Below the pieces are notes generated by a model. The model ran no database searches and was not told where the DNA came from. It saw only the letters and a program-made list of their open reading frames with translations. The position numbers and the translations under genes were made by a program. From positions 62,001 through 126,000 of the forward strand of contig NZ_PPHG01000014.1 in the NCBI RefSeq assembly GCF_002904295.1: a DNA stretch of 64,000 nucleotides. The letters are read 5' to 3'. Positions 45,299 to 55,133 of this stretch are shown piece by piece (position 1 is the stretch's first letter; the number at the start of each line of letters is the position of its first letter). The stretch comes from Amycolatopsis sp. CA-128772 (GTDB lineage: Bacteria > Actinomycetota > Actinomycetes > Mycobacteriales > Pseudonocardiaceae).

Positions 45299-46417
45299 TC
45301 AGCCCAGCAGCTGCTTCACCAGCGCCGTGATCTGCCCGGTTTCGATGAGGAACGAATCGTGGCCGTACGGCGACGACACCACCGACGGCTCCGCCGTCCC
45401 CGCGATCCCGGCCGCGATCTCCGCCGACTGGTACAGCGGGTAGAGCCGGTCGCTGTCGACTCCCCCTATCACCGATCGGGCCGTCACCCGGCCCAGCGCG
45501 GCCGCCACGCCGCCGCGCCCGCGGCCGACGTCGTGGGTGTTCATCGACTCGGTCAGCACCAGGTAGCTGTTCGCGTCGAAGCGCCGCGCCAGCTTGTCCG
45601 CGTGGTGGTCCAAATAGGATTCGACGGCGAACCGGCCGCCGCGCAGCGGGTCCTCGGCACCCTGGTGGGCCCGGCCGAACCGCTCGGCCAGCTCGGGTTC
45701 GCTGCGGTAGGTGACGTGCGCGATCCGCCGCGCGATGCCGAGGCCGCGGAACGGCCCTTCCGGCTCGGCGTAGTAGTCGCCGCCGCGGAAAAAGGGGTCG
45801 CTGCGGATGGCGTGCAGCTGCGGCGACGCCCAGGCGATCTGCTCGGCCGACGCCCGCGCGGCCGACGCCAGGACCAGCACCGAAGCCACGCGGGCGGGCA
45901 GCGACACCGCCCACTCCAGCGCGCGCATCCCGCCCATGGACCCGCCGATGACGGCCGCCCAGCGTGAGACGCCCAGCGCGTCGGCCAGTACCGCCTCGGC
46001 CGCGACCTGGTCCCGCACCGTCACCACCGGGAACCGGCTGCCCCACGGCGTCCCACCGGGGTCCGGCGACGACGGCCCGGTCGAGCCCTGGCAGCCGCCC
46101 AGCACGTTCGGGACCACGACGAAGTACTCGTTCGTGTCGACGGCCTTGCCCGGCCCGATCAGCCCGTCCCACCAGCCCACACTCGGGTGGCCCGGCTCGG
46201 CGGGGCCGGCCGCGTGGCTGTCGCCGGTCAGCGCGTGCTCGACGAGGATCGCGTTGGACGCGTCGGAATTCAGCGTCCCCCAGGTCTCGTAAGCGATCGT
46301 TAACTCCGGCAGCACGCCACCGGCCTCGAGCGCGAGCGTGCCGGGGCCGGTGACGAACTTGCGGCGGCCTGGCGGATCGCCGATCCGCCAGGCGCCGGTG
46401 ACGGGACCAGCCGTCAC
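45299..46417 (-). CDS. metX: Homoserine O-acetyltransferase
   Basis: A 372-residue alpha/beta-hydrolase-fold enzyme with the nucleophile Ser in VIGGSMGGMRALEW, the early block GNAILVEHALTGDSHAAG-like (NAILVEHALTGDSH) and the catalytic His in SPYGHDSFLIE. It activates homoserine with acetyl-CoA for methionine synthesis. It overlaps metY by 4 bases (ATGA), so the products are made together. A TTA codon (codon 39, ELTIAY) lies inside a 16-bp palindrome at 46289-46304. Confidence 0.93.
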   Translation of the reverse strand: MTAGPVTGAWRIGDPPGRRKFVTGPGTLALEAGGVLPELTIAYETWGTLNSDASNAILVEHALTGDSHAAGPAEPGHPSVGWWDGLIGPGKAVDTNEYFVVVPNVLGGCQGSTGPSSPDPGGTPWGSRFPVVTVRDQVAAEAVLADALGVSRWAAVIGGSMGGMRALEWAVSLPARVASVLVLASAARASAEQIAWASPQLHAIRSDPFFRGGDYYAEPEGPFRGLGIARRIAHVTYRSEPELAERFGRAHQGAEDPLRGGRFAVESYLDHHADKLARRFDANSYLVLTESMNTHDVGRGRGGVAAALGRVTARSVIGGVDSDRLYPLYQSAEIAAGIAGTAEPSVVSSPYGHDSFLIETGQITALVKQLLG

Positions 46418-47724
46418 AGTTCCGCCTTGGCCGCCCGGAATCCGGCTTCCAGGTCAGCCTTGAGGTCCTCGATCCCTTCCAGCCCGACGGCGAGCCGGAC
46501 CAGGCCGGGCGTGACACCGCTGGCCAGCTGCTCCTCCGGGGTGAGCTGGCTGTGCGTGGTCGACGCCGGGTGCACGATCAGGCTGCGCACGTCGCCGAGG
46601 TTGACCAGCTGGCTGTGCAGCTCGGTGCCGTCGACGAACTTGCGGCCCGCCTCGACACCGCCGCGCAGGTCGAACGACAGGACCGCACCCGCGCCGCGCG
46701 GCAGGTACTTCTGCGCCGCCGCGTGGAACGGGCTCGACGGCAGGCCGGCGTAGTAGACCTTCTCGACCTCGTCGCGCTGCTCGAGCCACTCGGCCAGCGC
46801 CTGCGCGTTCTGCACGTGCCGCTCGATGCGCAGCGACAGCGTCTCGATGCCCTGCAGGATGAGGAAGCTGTTCAGCGGCGCGATCGCCGCGCCGGTGTCG
46901 CGCAGCAGCTGGACGCGCGCCTTCGCCGCGAACGCGCCCGGGCCGAGCGCCTCCCAGTACTTCAGGCCGTGGTAGCTCGGGTCCGGCTCGTTGAAGCCGG
47001 GGAACTTCGCCGGGTCCTGGCCGAAGTCGAACGTGCCGCCGTCGACGAGCACGCCGGCGATGGTCGTGCCGTGGCCGCCGAGGTACTTCGTGGCCGAGTG
47101 GATGACGACGTCGGCGCCGTGCTCGATCGGGCGCACCAGGTACGGCGTCGGGATGGTGTTGTCGACGAGCAGCGGGACGCCGGCTTCGTGCGCGACGTCG
47201 GCGACCGCGCGGATGTCGAGGACGTTGCTGCCCGGGTTGGCCAGGGTCTCGCCGAAGAAGAACTTCGTGTTCGGCCGGACCGCGGCGCGCCACTGGTCCA
47301 GGTCGTCCTGGTCGTCGATGAACGTGACCTCGATGCCGAGCTTCGGCAGCGTGTAGTGGAACAGGTTGTAGGTGCCGCCGTAGAGCGACGGGCTGGAGAC
47401 GAAGTGGTCGCCCGCGCCGACGAGGTTCAGGATCGCCGCCGTGGTCGCGGCCGAGCCGGACGCGAACGCCAGCGCCGCGACGCCGCCTTCCAGCGCAGCG
47501 ACCCGCTGCTCCAGCACGTCCTGCGTCGGGTTCATGATCCGCGTGTAGATGTTGCCGGGCTCGGCCAGGCTGAACAGGTCGGCGCCGTGCTGGCTGTCGC
47601 GGAAGACGTAGGACGTCGTCTGGTAGATCGGGGTCGCCCGCGCGCCCGTGGCCGGGTCCGGCGCGGCACCCGCGTGGATCTGCCTGGTCTCGAAGGACCA
47701 CGCCGAAGTGTCGTCCGCGCTCAT
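46414..47724 (-). CDS. metY: O-acetylhomoserine sulfhydrylase
   Basis: A 436-residue PLP enzyme of the Cys/Met-metabolism family. The cofactor Lys is in VIHSATKYLGGHGTTI, with the phosphate-binding ALAFASGSAATTAAILNL and RIMNPTQDVLEQRVAALEGG. It converts O-acetylhomoserine and sulfide to homocysteine. It forms the metY-metX operon, reading away from a divergent monooxygenase gene. I looked for an S-adenosylmethionine riboswitch in the 171-base upstream region and did not find one I could recognise. Confidence 0.93.
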   Translation of the reverse strand: MSADDTSAWSFETRQIHAGAAPDPATGARATPIYQTTSYVFRDSQHGADLFSLAEPGNIYTRIMNPTQDVLEQRVAALEGGVAALAFASGSAATTAAILNLVGAGDHFVSSPSLYGGTYNLFHYTLPKLGIEVTFIDDQDDLDQWRAAVRPNTKFFFGETLANPGSNVLDIRAVADVAHEAGVPLLVDNTIPTPYLVRPIEHGADVVIHSATKYLGGHGTTIAGVLVDGGTFDFGQDPAKFPGFNEPDPSYHGLKYWEALGPGAFAAKARVQLLRDTGAAIAPLNSFLILQGIETLSLRIERHVQNAQALAEWLEQRDEVEKVYYAGLPSSPFHAAAQKYLPRGAGAVLSFDLRGGVEAGRKFVDGTELHSQLVNLGDVRSLIVHPASTTHSQLTPEEQLASGVTPGLVRLAVGLEGIEDLKADLEAGFRAAKAEL

Positions 47725-47838
47725 CGGTTCTCCTTGCGGCTCAAGGGTTCATGGAGGGGCTGCCCGGCCGAAGCTACGTGGGCCGAACGGCCCACCCAAC
47801 TGCTCCCACGTCCTGGGACGACGATCGCCTTGTCCATC

Positions 47839-47877
47839 GAATCTCTCTTTCGCTAAGATATTCATACCGCGAGATTC
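47839..47877. promoter_or_regulatory. Inverted repeat in the metY/monooxygenase divergent region
   Basis: GAATCTC (47839-47845) and GAGATTC (47871-47877) are perfect inverted copies 25 bases apart, flanking an AT-rich core (CTAAGATATTCATA). They lie just before the monooxygenase ribosome site (GGGGAGG) and could be paired half-sites of a regulator. A GTGGGCCGTTCGGCCCAC-type hairpin lies closer to metY, near 47790. Confidence 0.35.
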
Positions 47878-47895
47878 ACAGACGGGGAGGTAGTC

Positions 47896-49446
47896 ATGAC
47901 CGAGCGGGTTCAGGTGCTGGTCGTCGGGGCCGGGCTGGGCGGGTTGTCCGCGTCGCTGTTCCTGGCGCAGGCCGGGGTGGACGTGCTGACCGTCGAGCGG
48001 CACGCCGGGACGTCGGTCCATTCGCGGGCCGCCGGGCAGAACTGGCGCACGATGGAGTTGTTCCACTGGGCGGGAATCGACCGCGAGGTGCGGGCGGTGA
48101 GCCCGCGCGCCGCACAGGGGCTGCGGATCACCGTCGCGACCAGCCTGGCCGGCCGGGTGCTGCACCGGATCGTCGAGGACGGCAGCGAATTCGACGTCTC
48201 CGCCACGACGACCCTGCCCGCCGGCATGGCCGGGCAGGACGTCGTGGAGCCGGTCCTGCTGGCCCACGCGGAGAAGGCCGGCGCCCGGGTGCGGTTCCGG
48301 ACCGAGCTGACCGAGCTGGTCCAGGACGACGACGGTGTCACCGCGACGCTGCGCCACCGCGACTCCGGCGAGGAAACCGTGGTGCGCGCGGACTACGTCG
48401 TCGCCGCCGACGGCGGCCGCAGTGGCATCCGGCAGCGGCTCGGCATCGGGACCACCGGGCCGGACGCGCTGAGCCACTGCCTCGGCGTGGTGTTCGACGC
48501 CGATCTCGGCGACCGCGTCCTGGCCGACGTCACCGACCTGTTCTACCTGCAGCACCCGGAGTTCACCGCCGCGCTGGTCAACACCGACGTGCCCCACCGG
48601 TACGTCTTCGCGCCGGACTACCACCCGGAGCGCGGCGAGAGCCCGGCCGACTTCCCGCCGGAGCGGCTGGTCGAGATGATCCGCGCCGCCACCGACCGGC
48701 CGCAGCTGCAGCCGGAGATCGTCTGGACCGGCTCGTGGGAGATCGCCGCGCGGCTGGCCGACCGGTTCCGCTCGGGGCGCGTCTTCCTGATCGGCGACGC
48801 GGCGAAGGTGACGCCGCCGACCGGCGGGATGGGCGGCAACACGGCGATCGGCGACTCCGCGGACATCGCGTGGAAGCTCGCCGCGGTGCTGCGCGGCGAA
48901 GCCGGCGAAGGACTGCTCGACACTTACGAAGCCGAGCGCCGGCCGATCGCGCGGATGGTCATCGACACCTCGCTGCACAACATGAAGGCGCGCATGCACC
49001 CCGAGCTCGACGTCTCCGGGCTGTCCGAGGCCGAGGACCCGCTGGGCATCCTGCTCGCGTTCCGCTACCGCTCGACGGCGGTGCTCCCGGAGGGCCCGGA
49101 CGACGGCGAGCGCGTCGAGGACGTGCACGCGCCGACCGGGCGGCCGGGGTTCCGCGCACCCGGGCTGGAGTCCACTGTGGACCTGTTCGGGCACTCGTGG
49201 GTGCTGCTGTGCGCCACCGACGGCACGCAGTGGCAGCCGGCCGCCGAGGACGTCGCGGCGGAGCTGGGCGTCCGCTTCGACAGCCACGTGCTCGACGACG
49301 CGGTGTTCGCGGCGCGGTACGGCCTTTCGGCAGGCGGGACGGTACTGGTCCGTCCCGACGGGATCGTCGCGTGGCGGGCGCGGGAACCGGTCGAGGACCC
49401 CGCGGGCGAGCTGTGGCGGGTGCTGACGGCGGTGCTGTCCCGCTAG
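47896..49446 (+). CDS. FAD-dependent aromatic monooxygenase
   Basis: A 516-residue protein of the phenol/polyketide hydroxylase group: ADP-binding VVGAGLGGLSASLFLAQAGVDVLTVERH at the N-terminus, the ADGGRSGIRQRLGI segment, FAD-ribityl motif GDAAKVTPPTGGMGGNTAIGDSADIAWKLA near residue 300, and a C-terminal thioredoxin-like domain from about residue 410. Similar enzymes hydroxylate aromatic polyketides or inactivate rifamycin- and tetracycline-like antibiotics. No polyketide genes are nearby, so a catabolic or detoxifying role is as likely. GGGGAGGTAGTC precedes the ATG. Confidence 0.88.
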   Translation: MTERVQVLVVGAGLGGLSASLFLAQAGVDVLTVERHAGTSVHSRAAGQNWRTMELFHWAGIDREVRAVSPRAAQGLRITVATSLAGRVLHRIVEDGSEFDVSATTTLPAGMAGQDVVEPVLLAHAEKAGARVRFRTELTELVQDDDGVTATLRHRDSGEETVVRADYVVAADGGRSGIRQRLGIGTTGPDALSHCLGVVFDADLGDRVLADVTDLFYLQHPEFTAALVNTDVPHRYVFAPDYHPERGESPADFPPERLVEMIRAATDRPQLQPEIVWTGSWEIAARLADRFRSGRVFLIGDAAKVTPPTGGMGGNTAIGDSADIAWKLAAVLRGEAGEGLLDTYEAERRPIARMVIDTSLHNMKARMHPELDVSGLSEAEDPLGILLAFRYRSTAVLPEGPDDGERVEDVHAPTGRPGFRAPGLESTVDLFGHSWVLLCATDGTQWQPAAEDVAAELGVRFDSHVLDDAVFAARYGLSAGGTVLVRPDGIVAWRAREPVEDPAGELWRVLTAVLSR

Positions 49447-49588
49447 CCCCGGCTGCCGCGGGAAATCGTCACCCCGCTCGCGGTGCCGCTCCGCCACGTG
49501 GTCGTAACCGCTTTCCACGTTCCGCCGCGCGTCGCTCACCCCACGCCCCTACCGAGCCGTCCCCCGCCTCCTCGGCGACAATGAGCGA

Positions 49589-51145
49589 GTGGTTTCGGTG
49601 CGCAGCGTGGTCGACCGGGTGGGGCCGACGCTGCTCCACGCGCTCCAGCTGCCCGACGACTCACCCGCGGTCGCCGACGTCGTCATCGCCGAGCCCGGCG
49701 GCGCGGTCACCCTGGCCGCCGGGGACCTCGTGCTCGGCGTCGCCACGACCGGTCCCGAAGACGCCGCCGAGCTGGTGAAGCAAAGCGCCGGGCAGGGCGC
49801 CGCCGCGGTACTGCTCAAGCCGCCGCTGGCCGCGAAACCGGCGGTCAAACGGGCCGCGAAAACCAGCGGGATCGCCCTGATCCAGGTGCACGCGGCGACG
49901 TCGTGGGCGCAGCTCGTCTGGTTGCTCCGGACCGTCCTCGACGCCCTCGCCGACGAGTCCGAGGACCTCGACCCCGGCTCCGGCGACCTGTTCCGGCTGG
50001 CCGACGCCGTCGCGAGCGTCGTCGACGCGCCGGTGACCATCGAGGACACCAACTCGCGCGTGCTCGCCTACTCCGCGCGCCAGGACCTGACCGACCCCGC
50101 GCGCGTCGCCACGATCATGGGCCGGCGCATCCCCGACGACGTCCTCGCGCGGTTCCGGTCGCGCGGGGTGTTCCGCGAGCTGTCGCGCGGCCGGCAGACG
50201 ATCTTCGTCCCGGCCCAGCGCGACGGCACGCTGCCGCGGCTGATCGTGCCGATCCGGATGGGCGGCGAGCTGCTCGGGTCGATGTGGGCGGTGGTCGCCG
50301 GGCCGGTGTCCGACGAGCGCGCGGCCGCGTTCGCCGACGCCGCCCCGGTCGTCGCGCTGCACCTGCTCCGGCGCCGCGCGCACACCGACGCGCAGCGTCG
50401 CGCAACGGCCGAGCTGCTGCGCGCCGTGCTCGAAGGCCGCGCGAACCCGCGCAAGGCGATGGCGGAGCTGGACCTGTCCGACGAACCGCACCGGGTGGTC
50501 GTCATCGAGGTCACCGGCGGCGATGGGCGCGACTCCGAGGGACTGCGGCTGGCCATGCTGGAACGAATCTCCCAGGGCATCGGCAGCCGCCCGGTGGCGA
50601 CCGAGCTCGCCGGGCTGCTCTACGCCGTGGTGCCGGACCGGCCGGGCGCGGGCGGCTGGGCGGAACTGCGCGAGGCTCTCGTCGCGACGGCACCGTCCCG
50701 TCGCGCCGGTGCTCCGCGTGCGGCGGCGGGCGCGCCCGGCGAGATCGGCGACCTCTCGGTGTCGCGCGCCCAGGCCGACGAGGCTCTCGGCCTGCTGCGC
50801 GCCGAGCTCCTCGACGAGCGCGTGATCGCCTTCGACGAAGCGTGGACGGCGTTGACGCTGCACCGCGGCGCCACGGCGGCGGTCACGGCGCGGGTCACCG
50901 ACCTCGGTCCGCTGAGTGCGCTGCGCGCGCACGACGGGACGGGCCGCGCCGGCTACGTCGAAACGCTCTACGAGTGGCTGCGGCACCCCGGCGACCCGCG
51001 GTCGGCGGCGCGGGAGCTGCGGATCCACCCGAACACCCTGCGGTACCGGATGCGGAAGCTCCTCGAACTGGTGCCGCTGGACCTCGACGACCCCGACGTC
51101 CGGCTGGCGCTGCTCACACAGCTCGTCGCCATCCGCTGGAGCTGA
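49589..51145 (+). CDS. PucR-family transcriptional regulator
   Basis: A 518-residue regulator from GTG 49589. The middle contains a GAF-like region (VASVVDAPVTIEDTNSRVLAYSARQ...) typical of CdaR/PucR proteins, followed by a GGDEF-like central domain. The C-terminal helix-turn-helix is ARELRIHPNTLRYRMRKLLELVPLDL (PucR HTH_30). Targets are unknown. It may control the adjacent monooxygenase, from which it is 142 bases away on the same strand, but it has its own upstream region. Confidence 0.87.
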   Translation: MVSVRSVVDRVGPTLLHALQLPDDSPAVADVVIAEPGGAVTLAAGDLVLGVATTGPEDAAELVKQSAGQGAAAVLLKPPLAAKPAVKRAAKTSGIALIQVHAATSWAQLVWLLRTVLDALADESEDLDPGSGDLFRLADAVASVVDAPVTIEDTNSRVLAYSARQDLTDPARVATIMGRRIPDDVLARFRSRGVFRELSRGRQTIFVPAQRDGTLPRLIVPIRMGGELLGSMWAVVAGPVSDERAAAFADAAPVVALHLLRRRAHTDAQRRATAELLRAVLEGRANPRKAMAELDLSDEPHRVVVIEVTGGDGRDSEGLRLAMLERISQGIGSRPVATELAGLLYAVVPDRPGAGGWAELREALVATAPSRRAGAPRAAAGAPGEIGDLSVSRAQADEALGLLRAELLDERVIAFDEAWTALTLHRGATAAVTARVTDLGPLSALRAHDGTGRAGYVETLYEWLRHPGDPRSAARELRIHPNTLRYRMRKLLELVPLDLDDPDVRLALLTQLVAIRWS

Positions 51146-51308
51146 CGGGCCATTCGGCGTAGCGCCCGACTTATGCGTTACTCCGCATGGATGGCGCCGA
51201 TCGTTCGGATTGTCCTTTCCAGCCGAAAGATGGTGGATTCCGCGGATCCGGTGACGCATTTTCTCTTCACCACCCGGGGTGGCCGGGTCGCGGCAGAGGA
51301 GTTCGTCC

Positions 51309-52229
51309 ATGAGCAGTTCGGAACGGTTCGGCCGGGCCGTCAAGCTGGGTGCGGTGTCCGCGCTTTCCCTGGTCGCCCTGGCCGTCCCGGCCGCAGGAGC
51401 CGGGAGCGCCGTCGCGGCGCCGAGCGGCGACTGCTTCACCCCCGCCCACACCGCCGACCGCGGCAAGGACGGCCACGCCGACACGGTGTCCCCGGCGGAG
51501 GCCGCCCGCATCGAGGCGGACCTGCAGAGCAAGCTCGCCGGCCAGCGCACGGCTCGCTCCGCGCAGGCGGCGGCCGCGGTGTCGATCCCGGTCTACTTCC
51601 ACGTGATCACCAGCGGTTCGACCGGCAACCTGCCCGCGTCGACCATCAGCAAGCAGATTTCGGTCCTGAACAACGCTTACGCGTCGAGCGGCTTCAGCTT
51701 CTCGCTGGTGAGCACCGACTACACGAACAACTCCACCTGGTACAGCGGCATCACCGACGGCACGTCGGCCGAGCGCAACATGAAGAACGCGCTGCGCAAG
51801 GGCGGCAAGAACGCGCTGAACATCTACACCGCCAACCTCGGCGACGACCTCCTCGGCTGGGCGACGTTCCCGTCGAACTACAGCTCGCAGCCGAAGCTGG
51901 ACGGCGTCGTCATCCTCGACGAGTCCCTCCCGGGCCGCTCGGCGACGAACTACAACGAGGGCGACACGGCCACGCACGAGGTCGGCCACTGGATGGGGCT
52001 GTACCACACGTTCCAGGGCGGCTGCTCGGGTTCGGGCGACTACGTCTCGGACACCCCGGCCGAATCGACGGCGACGTCCGGGTGCCCGACGAACAAGGAC
52101 ACCTGCACGTCGACGGGCAAGGACCCGGTGCACAACTTCATGGACTACAGCTACGACAGCTGCATGTACGAGTTCACCGCGGGCCAGGCCACGCGCATGA
52201 AGAACTCGTGGACGGCCTACCGCGCCTGA
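51309..52229 (+). CDS. Secreted zinc metalloprotease, M43 (pappalysin/cytophagalysin) type
   Basis: From ATG 51309 (GAGGAG site) the protein has 306 residues: a signal peptide ([26 protein letters not shown]), a propeptide-like stretch, and a catalytic domain with the zinc motif [13 protein letters not shown] (HExxHxxGxxH) and a Met-turn [22 protein letters not shown]. Cysteines around [23 protein letters not shown] fit the disulfide pattern of the family. It digests proteins outside the cell. A hairpin terminator follows. Confidence 0.92.
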   Translation: MSSSERFGRAVKLGAVSALSLVALAVPAAGAGSAVAAPSGDCFTPAHTADRGKDGHADTVSPAEAARIEADLQSKLAGQRTARSAQAAAAVSIPVYFHVITSGSTGNLPASTISKQISVLNNAYASSGFSFSLVSTDYTNNSTWYSGITDGTSAERNMKNALRKGGKNALNIYTANLGDDLLGWATFPSNYSSQPKLDGVVILDESLPGRSATNYNEGDTATHEVGHWMGLYHTFQGGCSGSGDYVSDTPAESTATSGCPTNKDTCTSTGKDPVHNFMDYSYDSCMYEFTAGQATRMKNSWTAYRA

Positions 52230-52254
52230 GCCACCGCTTCCCGCGGCGGAACCC

Positions 52255-52287
52255 GTGAAGGCCACCTTCCCGAGGTGGCCTTCACGG
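52255..52287. terminator. Hairpin terminator of the metalloprotease gene
   Basis: A perfect 14-bp stem (CGTGAAGGCCACCT and complement) with a 5-base loop, 26 bases after the stop. Confidence 0.75.
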
Positions 52288-52289
52288 CT

Positions 52290-52840
52290 TTTCCGTGGTT
52301 TGCGGTGCGGGAGCGCTGACTGACCTCGCGTTTTCAGGCGGCTTCCCCGGCGACGACGGCCACCGCTCTGACGCTCGTCATCCGGCTGTCCACAGCCCAC
52401 GGCGATTGTGGATGGATCCGGCCGCGGACCCCTCGGATCGCCAGGATTGTCCGGGCTCACCGATAGACTGAGCGGGGCTCGTCCCCCAGGGATGGGTGGG
52501 GCGCGGTAGGTGGGGGCCTGGTGGCCGGAAAACACCTCCGGGGCCGTCACCGCACCTCGTCGCCGAGGTCCGCCGCGACCAGCCGGGACGGTCGCAGGTG
52601 CCGGGATTTCCGTGCCGGTCCACCGCTTTTCGTCGGCACCCAGCCGCGCGCGACGTCGAACGGACGCAACTCTGCATCGCCGGTCGCCGCCTGCGGACGA
52701 CTCACGTGTCACGCTCGCGGTGAGCACGATTCGCGGCCGCGCCGGCAGTGTGACCACGGGCCGGTCAGAGAACGCGTTGTCTTCCCGCAGGTATCACGTG
52801 GACGGCCGCCGGTGGCCGGGTGAAGGAGTCGTCCGATCGA
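52290..52840. other. 550 bases without a recognised gene
   Basis: Open frames here on both strands have no conserved content. A possible -10, TAGACT, lies at 52463-52468 just after a half tetO-like word (CACCGATAG). It is followed by a G-rich stretch (CCCCCAGGGATGGGTGGGG near 52485-52505) that could fold. No known structured RNA was recognised. Confidence 0.4.
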
Positions 52841-53776
52841 TCAGGTGACCAGCAGCGTCTTTCCCACCGTGGCGCGGGATTCGATCGCCGCGTGGGCGTC
52901 TGCCGCCTTCTCCAGGGGGAATCGCTGGCCGATCACCGGGACCAGTCTTCCCGCCGCTGCCTCCGCCAGGGCCGACTCCGTGAACGCCCGCATCCGGTCC
53001 GGGCTGCCGATCGAGCGCACCAGGGAAACTCCGCGGGCCGCAGCGTCCTCTTCGGACACTTCGGTCCAGGCGCCGCCCGCCAGGCCGTACAGCGCCATCC
53101 GGCCGCCCGGGCGCAGCAGGCCGAACGCCGCCGTGCCGATCCGGCCGCCCACGCCGTCGAACACGACGTCCACCGGGTCGATCGAGGACGTCCAGTCCGG
53201 CCGCAAGTAATCGGCCACTGAATCGGCACCCAGCACCCGGGCCACCTTCGCCGGGCCGCCCGCCGCTCCGATCACCGTTGCGCCCGCCGCCTTCGCCAGC
53301 TGGACCAGGAGTCCGCCCACGCCGCCCGCCGCCGCTTCGACCAGCACTCGATCGCCCGGGCGCACGCTGGTCGCATGCACCAAGCCGGTCGCGGTGCGGC
53401 CGTCCGCGAGCACCGCCACCGCCGCGTCGAGGTCCAGGGCGGGCGGCACCTCGAACACCGCCGCCGCATCCACCGCGACGCGCTCGGCGTACGCGCCGGA
53501 CCCGCCCGTCGACGTGACCACGCGCCGGCCCGTCAGCTCCGGGTCCACGCCCGGGCCGACCGCGCTGATCACGCCCCCGACGCCGTTGCCCGGGATCACC
53601 GGCAACGCGACCCGGAACGGCCCCGGCGCGCCCGACCGGAGCTGCGTCTCCACGAACGTCGTGTTCGCGAACACCACCTCCACCACCACCTGGCCCGGCC
53701 CGGCGACCGGGTCCGGCGCCTCCCCCGGGACGAGCACTTCCGGACCACCGAACTCCCGCAACCACACTGCACGCAT
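52841..53776 (-). CDS. NADPH:quinone oxidoreductase, zinc-free MDR superfamily
   Basis: From ATG 53776 (MRAVWLREFGGPEVLVPGE) the protein has 311 residues: GroES-like N-terminal domain (VIPGNGVGGVISAVGPGV) and Rossmann domain (VLVEAAAGGVGGLLVQLAKAAGATVIG). Zinc-ligand cysteines are absent, so it is a quinone oxidoreductase-like reductase. The longer TTG start at 53797 falls inside a dyad and is rejected. A 22-bp dyad of MerR type upstream suggests redox- or drug-inducible control. Confidence 0.87.
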   Translation of the reverse strand: MRAVWLREFGGPEVLVPGEAPDPVAGPGQVVVEVVFANTTFVETQLRSGAPGPFRVALPVIPGNGVGGVISAVGPGVDPELTGRRVVTSTGGSGAYAERVAVDAAAVFEVPPALDLDAAVAVLADGRTATGLVHATSVRPGDRVLVEAAAGGVGGLLVQLAKAAGATVIGAAGGPAKVARVLGADSVADYLRPDWTSSIDPVDVVFDGVGGRIGTAAFGLLRPGGRMALYGLAGGAWTEVSEEDAAARGVSLVRSIGSPDRMRAFTESALAEAAAGRLVPVIGQRFPLEKAADAHAAIESRATVGKTLLVT

Positions 53777-53789
53777 GGGATGACCGTGC

Positions 53790-53811
53790 GACTTCAAGTG
53801 AAGTTGAAGTC
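53790..53811 (-). promoter_or_regulatory. MerR-type dyad upstream of the quinone oxidoreductase
   Basis: GACTTCAA-N6-TTGAAGTC is a perfect 8-bp-arm inverted repeat. On the minus strand it directly follows a TTG forming a TTGACT -35 element, the usual position for MerR-family activators that work on long-spacer promoters. The regulator gene is not in the window. Confidence 0.6.
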
Positions 53812-53948
53812 AAGGGGCTTGTCCGCACAGCACCACGATTCCCGCGAAGAACTGTCCGGTCAGCACGATGACACCGCCGTCCGGGTGGTTCACCGTGAGT
53901 GGCAACACCGCACCGAATCCGGACGCAGACCGACCCAGGAGGCCGACC

Positions 53949-55064
53949 GTGCGTATCGCCGTTCCCCGTGAGATCAAGAAGCACGAGTACCGGGTCGCGC
54001 TGACCCCGGCGGGCGTGCACGAGCTGGTCGGCCGCGGGCACGACGTCTTCGTCGAGACCGGCGCCGGTGCGGGTTCGTCCATCACCGACGACGAGTACGT
54101 CGCCGCCGGCGCGAAGATCCTCGCCACCGCCGACGAGACCTGGGCCGAAGGCGAGCTCGTCCTCAAGGTCAAGGAACCCATCGCCGAGGAGTACCCCCGG
54201 CTGCGCGCCGACCAGGTGCTGTTCACCTACCTGCACATCGCCGCCGACCGGCCGCTGACCGACGCGCTGCTGGCCGCCGGCACCACCGCGATCGCCTACG
54301 AGACGGTGCAGACCGTGTCCGGCGCGCTGCCGCTGCTCGCCCCGATGTCCGAGGTCGCGGGCCGGCTCGCCCCGCAGGTCGGCGCGTTCTCGCTGATGAA
54401 GCCCAGCGGCGGCCGCGGCGTGCTGCCCGGCGGCATCCCCGGCGTCCACCCGGCGCGCGTCGTCGTCATCGGCGGCGGTGTCGCGGGCCTCAACGCGGCC
54501 CGCGTCGCGCTCGGCCTCGGCTCGGACGTCGAGATCCTCGACACCAACGTCGACCGCCTCCGTCAGATCGACAACGACTTCGGCGGCCGCATCCGCACGG
54601 TGACGTCGAACCGGCTGTCGGTCGAGGAGTCCGTGCTGCAGGCCGACCTGGTCATCGGCGCGGTGCTGGTCCCCGGCGCGAAGGCGCCGAAGCTGGTCTC
54701 GAACGAGCTGGTGGCCCGCATGAAGCCGGGCAGCGTGCTCGTCGACATCGCGATCGACCAGGGCGGCTGCTTCGCCGACTCGCGCCCGACCACGCACGAC
54801 GACCCGACCTACACCGTGCACGAGTCGGTCTTCTACTGCGTCGCGAACATGCCGGGCGCGGTGCCGCGGACGTCGACCTACGGCCTCACGAACGTCACGC
54901 TGCCGTACGCGGTGCAGCTCGCGGAGCACGGCTGGAAGGCCGCGCTGCAGGCCGACGCCGCATTGGCGAAGGGCCTCAACACCCACGCCGGCGCGCTGAC
55001 GAACGGCCCGGTCGCGGTGGCCCACGACCTGCCGCACACGCCGCTGGACACCGTCCTCGCCTGA
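53949..55064 (+). CDS. ald: Alanine dehydrogenase
   Basis: From GTG 53949, with AGGAGG in front, 371 residues, the normal length. N-terminal [25 protein letters not shown] carries the substrate-binding Arg and Lys. [27 protein letters not shown] and the NAD motif [26 protein letters not shown] are all present. It interconverts L-alanine and pyruvate with NAD and serves in alanine use and redox balance. The upstream frame to 53868 has no conserved sequence. A strong terminator follows. Confidence 0.95.
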   Translation: MRIAVPREIKKHEYRVALTPAGVHELVGRGHDVFVETGAGAGSSITDDEYVAAGAKILATADETWAEGELVLKVKEPIAEEYPRLRADQVLFTYLHIAADRPLTDALLAAGTTAIAYETVQTVSGALPLLAPMSEVAGRLAPQVGAFSLMKPSGGRGVLPGGIPGVHPARVVVIGGGVAGLNAARVALGLGSDVEILDTNVDRLRQIDNDFGGRIRTVTSNRLSVEESVLQADLVIGAVLVPGAKAPKLVSNELVARMKPGSVLVDIAIDQGGCFADSRPTTHDDPTYTVHESVFYCVANMPGAVPRTSTYGLTNVTLPYAVQLAEHGWKAALQADAALAKGLNTHAGALTNGPVAVAHDLPHTPLDTVLA

Positions 55065-55076
55065 GCCATCCCACCC

Positions 55077-55118
55077 GAGCGGGCCCTTGTCGCACTGCGG
55101 CAGGGGCCCGCTCCCCTT
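55077..55118 (+). terminator. Intrinsic terminator of ald
   Basis: GAGCGGGCCC and GGGCCCGCTC form a 10-bp stem continued by an inner imperfect stem, followed by CCCTTTT. This is the most classical terminator in the window. Confidence 0.8.
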
Positions 55119-55133
55119 TTCGGCACGCCTGCC

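Noticed and set aside
47725..47895. S-adenosylmethionine riboswitch upstream of metY
   Set aside because: The conserved core sequences of the SAM-I, SAM-II and SAM-IV types were not found on the minus strand. Only a simple GC hairpin and an inverted repeat are present.
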